From Flavihumibacter sp. (GTDB lineage: Bacteria > Bacteroidota > Bacteroidia > Chitinophagales > Chitinophagaceae): a DNA stretch of 13,037 nucleotides. The DNA lies in contig JALOMU010000042.1 of assembly GCA_025455285.1 (NCBI GenBank), positions 1 through 13,037 on the forward strand, in the 5' to 3' direction. Under the pieces are notes generated by a model, which made no database searches, was not told the origin of the DNA, and saw nothing but the letters and a program-made list of their open reading frames with translations. Position numbers and translations under genes: made by a program. Shown here piece by piece: positions 12,583-13,037 of the stretch. Position 1 is the first letter of the stretch. The number at the start of each line of letters is the position of its first letter.

Positions 12583-13037
12583 ATTCAGCGAAAAAGGAAG
12601 TTTTCGAATACGCTTTCCCGTTAAATCATAAATCGCATTACACAAAGCAGGTGCCAGCGGAGGCAGACTCGGTTCTCCAACACCACCTGCTTTTTCGTCG
12701 TTCTCCATGATGATCACTTCAATTTCAGGCGTATCCTGAATTCTTGATAACCGATATTGATGGAAATTGGTTTCTACCGCCTTACCATCCCTGAAATTGG
12801 TGGCATGAATGGTTGCTGCACCCAGGGCCATGATTACACTGCCTTCCACTTGCTGTTCTATAATGGTTGGGTTTACATACCAGCCGCAGTCAATCACCAC
12901 CGTTACCTTATCCACTTTCACGCCATTCTCTCCGTTTTTGGATACCTGCACTACCTCTCCAATAATAGAACCAAAACACTCGGCAAATGCAACACCATAT
13001 CCCTTGCCCCGTTTCTCCCAGTTCGTTACCTCTTGTA
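12565..13037 (-). CDS. Xanthine dehydrogenase-family molybdopterin-binding subunit, C-terminal part (IorB-like)
   Basis: The frame is open from the window edge at 13037 to TAA (12565-12567), giving the last 156 complete codons; the true start lies beyond the window. The segments VTVVIDCGWYVNPTIIEQQVEGS, ETNFHQYRLSR and EKAGGVGEPSLPPLAPALCNAIYDLTGKRIR are the C-terminal part of large molybdopterin subunits of the xanthine oxidase family. GVGEP contains the glutamate that acts as active-site base in that family. The NFHQYRLSR and NPTIIEQQVEGS forms are closest to isoquinoline 1-oxidoreductase beta subunit-like (IorB) proteins, which hydroxylate N-heterocycles or oxidise aldehydes and pass electrons to a cytochrome c. 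The substrate cannot be read. A GTG at 12949-12951 is internal and not the start. Confidence 0.9.
   Translation of the reverse strand, partial: QEVTNWEKRGKGYGVAFAECFGSIIGEVVQVSKNGENGVKVDKVTVVIDCGWYVNPTIIEQQVEGSVIMALGAATIHATNFRDGKAVETNFHQYRLSRIQDTPEIEVIIMENDEKAGGVGEPSLPPLAPALCNAIYDLTGKRIRKLPFSLNNLPEA

Overview
The window is a compact stretch of core chromosome from a member of the Bacteroidota, most likely the Chitinophagaceae or a close relative. Four things point there: promoter -7 elements of the form TAnnTTTG (TACCTTTG upstream of rpmB, of ftsY and of the aldehyde dehydrogenase gene), start codons without Shine-Dalgarno sequences, the small DUF4295 ribosome-associated gene directly after rpmG, and the order rpmB-rpmG-DUF4295-ftsY-rimO, which is typical of the phylum. 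Every recognised gene has an ordinary housekeeping or family-level assignment. I see no phage, insertion sequence, CRISPR array, tRNA or rRNA.

Positions 1-8206 hold the end of a plus-strand gene, probably a Prc/Tsp-type carboxy-terminal processing protease. A run of minus-strand genes follows. Read in transcription order from 8206 downward they are ppk1 (polyphosphate kinase), ppx/gppA (exopolyphosphatase, 22 bp after ppk1), panB (pantothenate synthesis), an ALDH7-family aldehyde dehydrogenase with its own -7 element, a secreted subtilisin-like S8 protease with a very long insertion, and a DinB-family metal-binding protein. The ppk1-ppx pair places polyphosphate synthesis and hydrolysis in one transcript.

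Positions 8207-9040 are the divergent plus-strand ribosomal operon: rpmB (bL28), rpmG (bL33) and DUF4295, closed by a good hairpin-plus-U-tract terminator. The rpmB copy is broken. Its first 19 codons and last 33-34 codons match bL28 well, but about 25 central codons are missing (about 76 nt by length) and the two ends are in different frames. This is the most surprising observation in the window; it is either an assembly error or a real lesion in a core ribosomal gene. Upstream of its promoter lie four tandem 11-bp repeats plus one degenerate copy.

Positions 9149-12548 carry ftsY (SRP receptor), a convergent small outer-membrane beta-barrel-like gene, then rimO (methylthiotransferase for ribosomal protein S12) with a secreted class I cytochrome c 13 bp behind it. 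The window ends in the C-terminal part of a minus-strand xanthine dehydrogenase-family molybdopterin subunit, convergent with the cytochrome c and sharing one hairpin with it. That pairing suggests the cytochrome accepts electrons from the molybdenum hydroxylase.

Two intergenic spots (254-316 and 5155-5175) carry related GTGAGAC/GTGAAAA heptamer repeats, one of which supplies the last codons and the stop of ppx.
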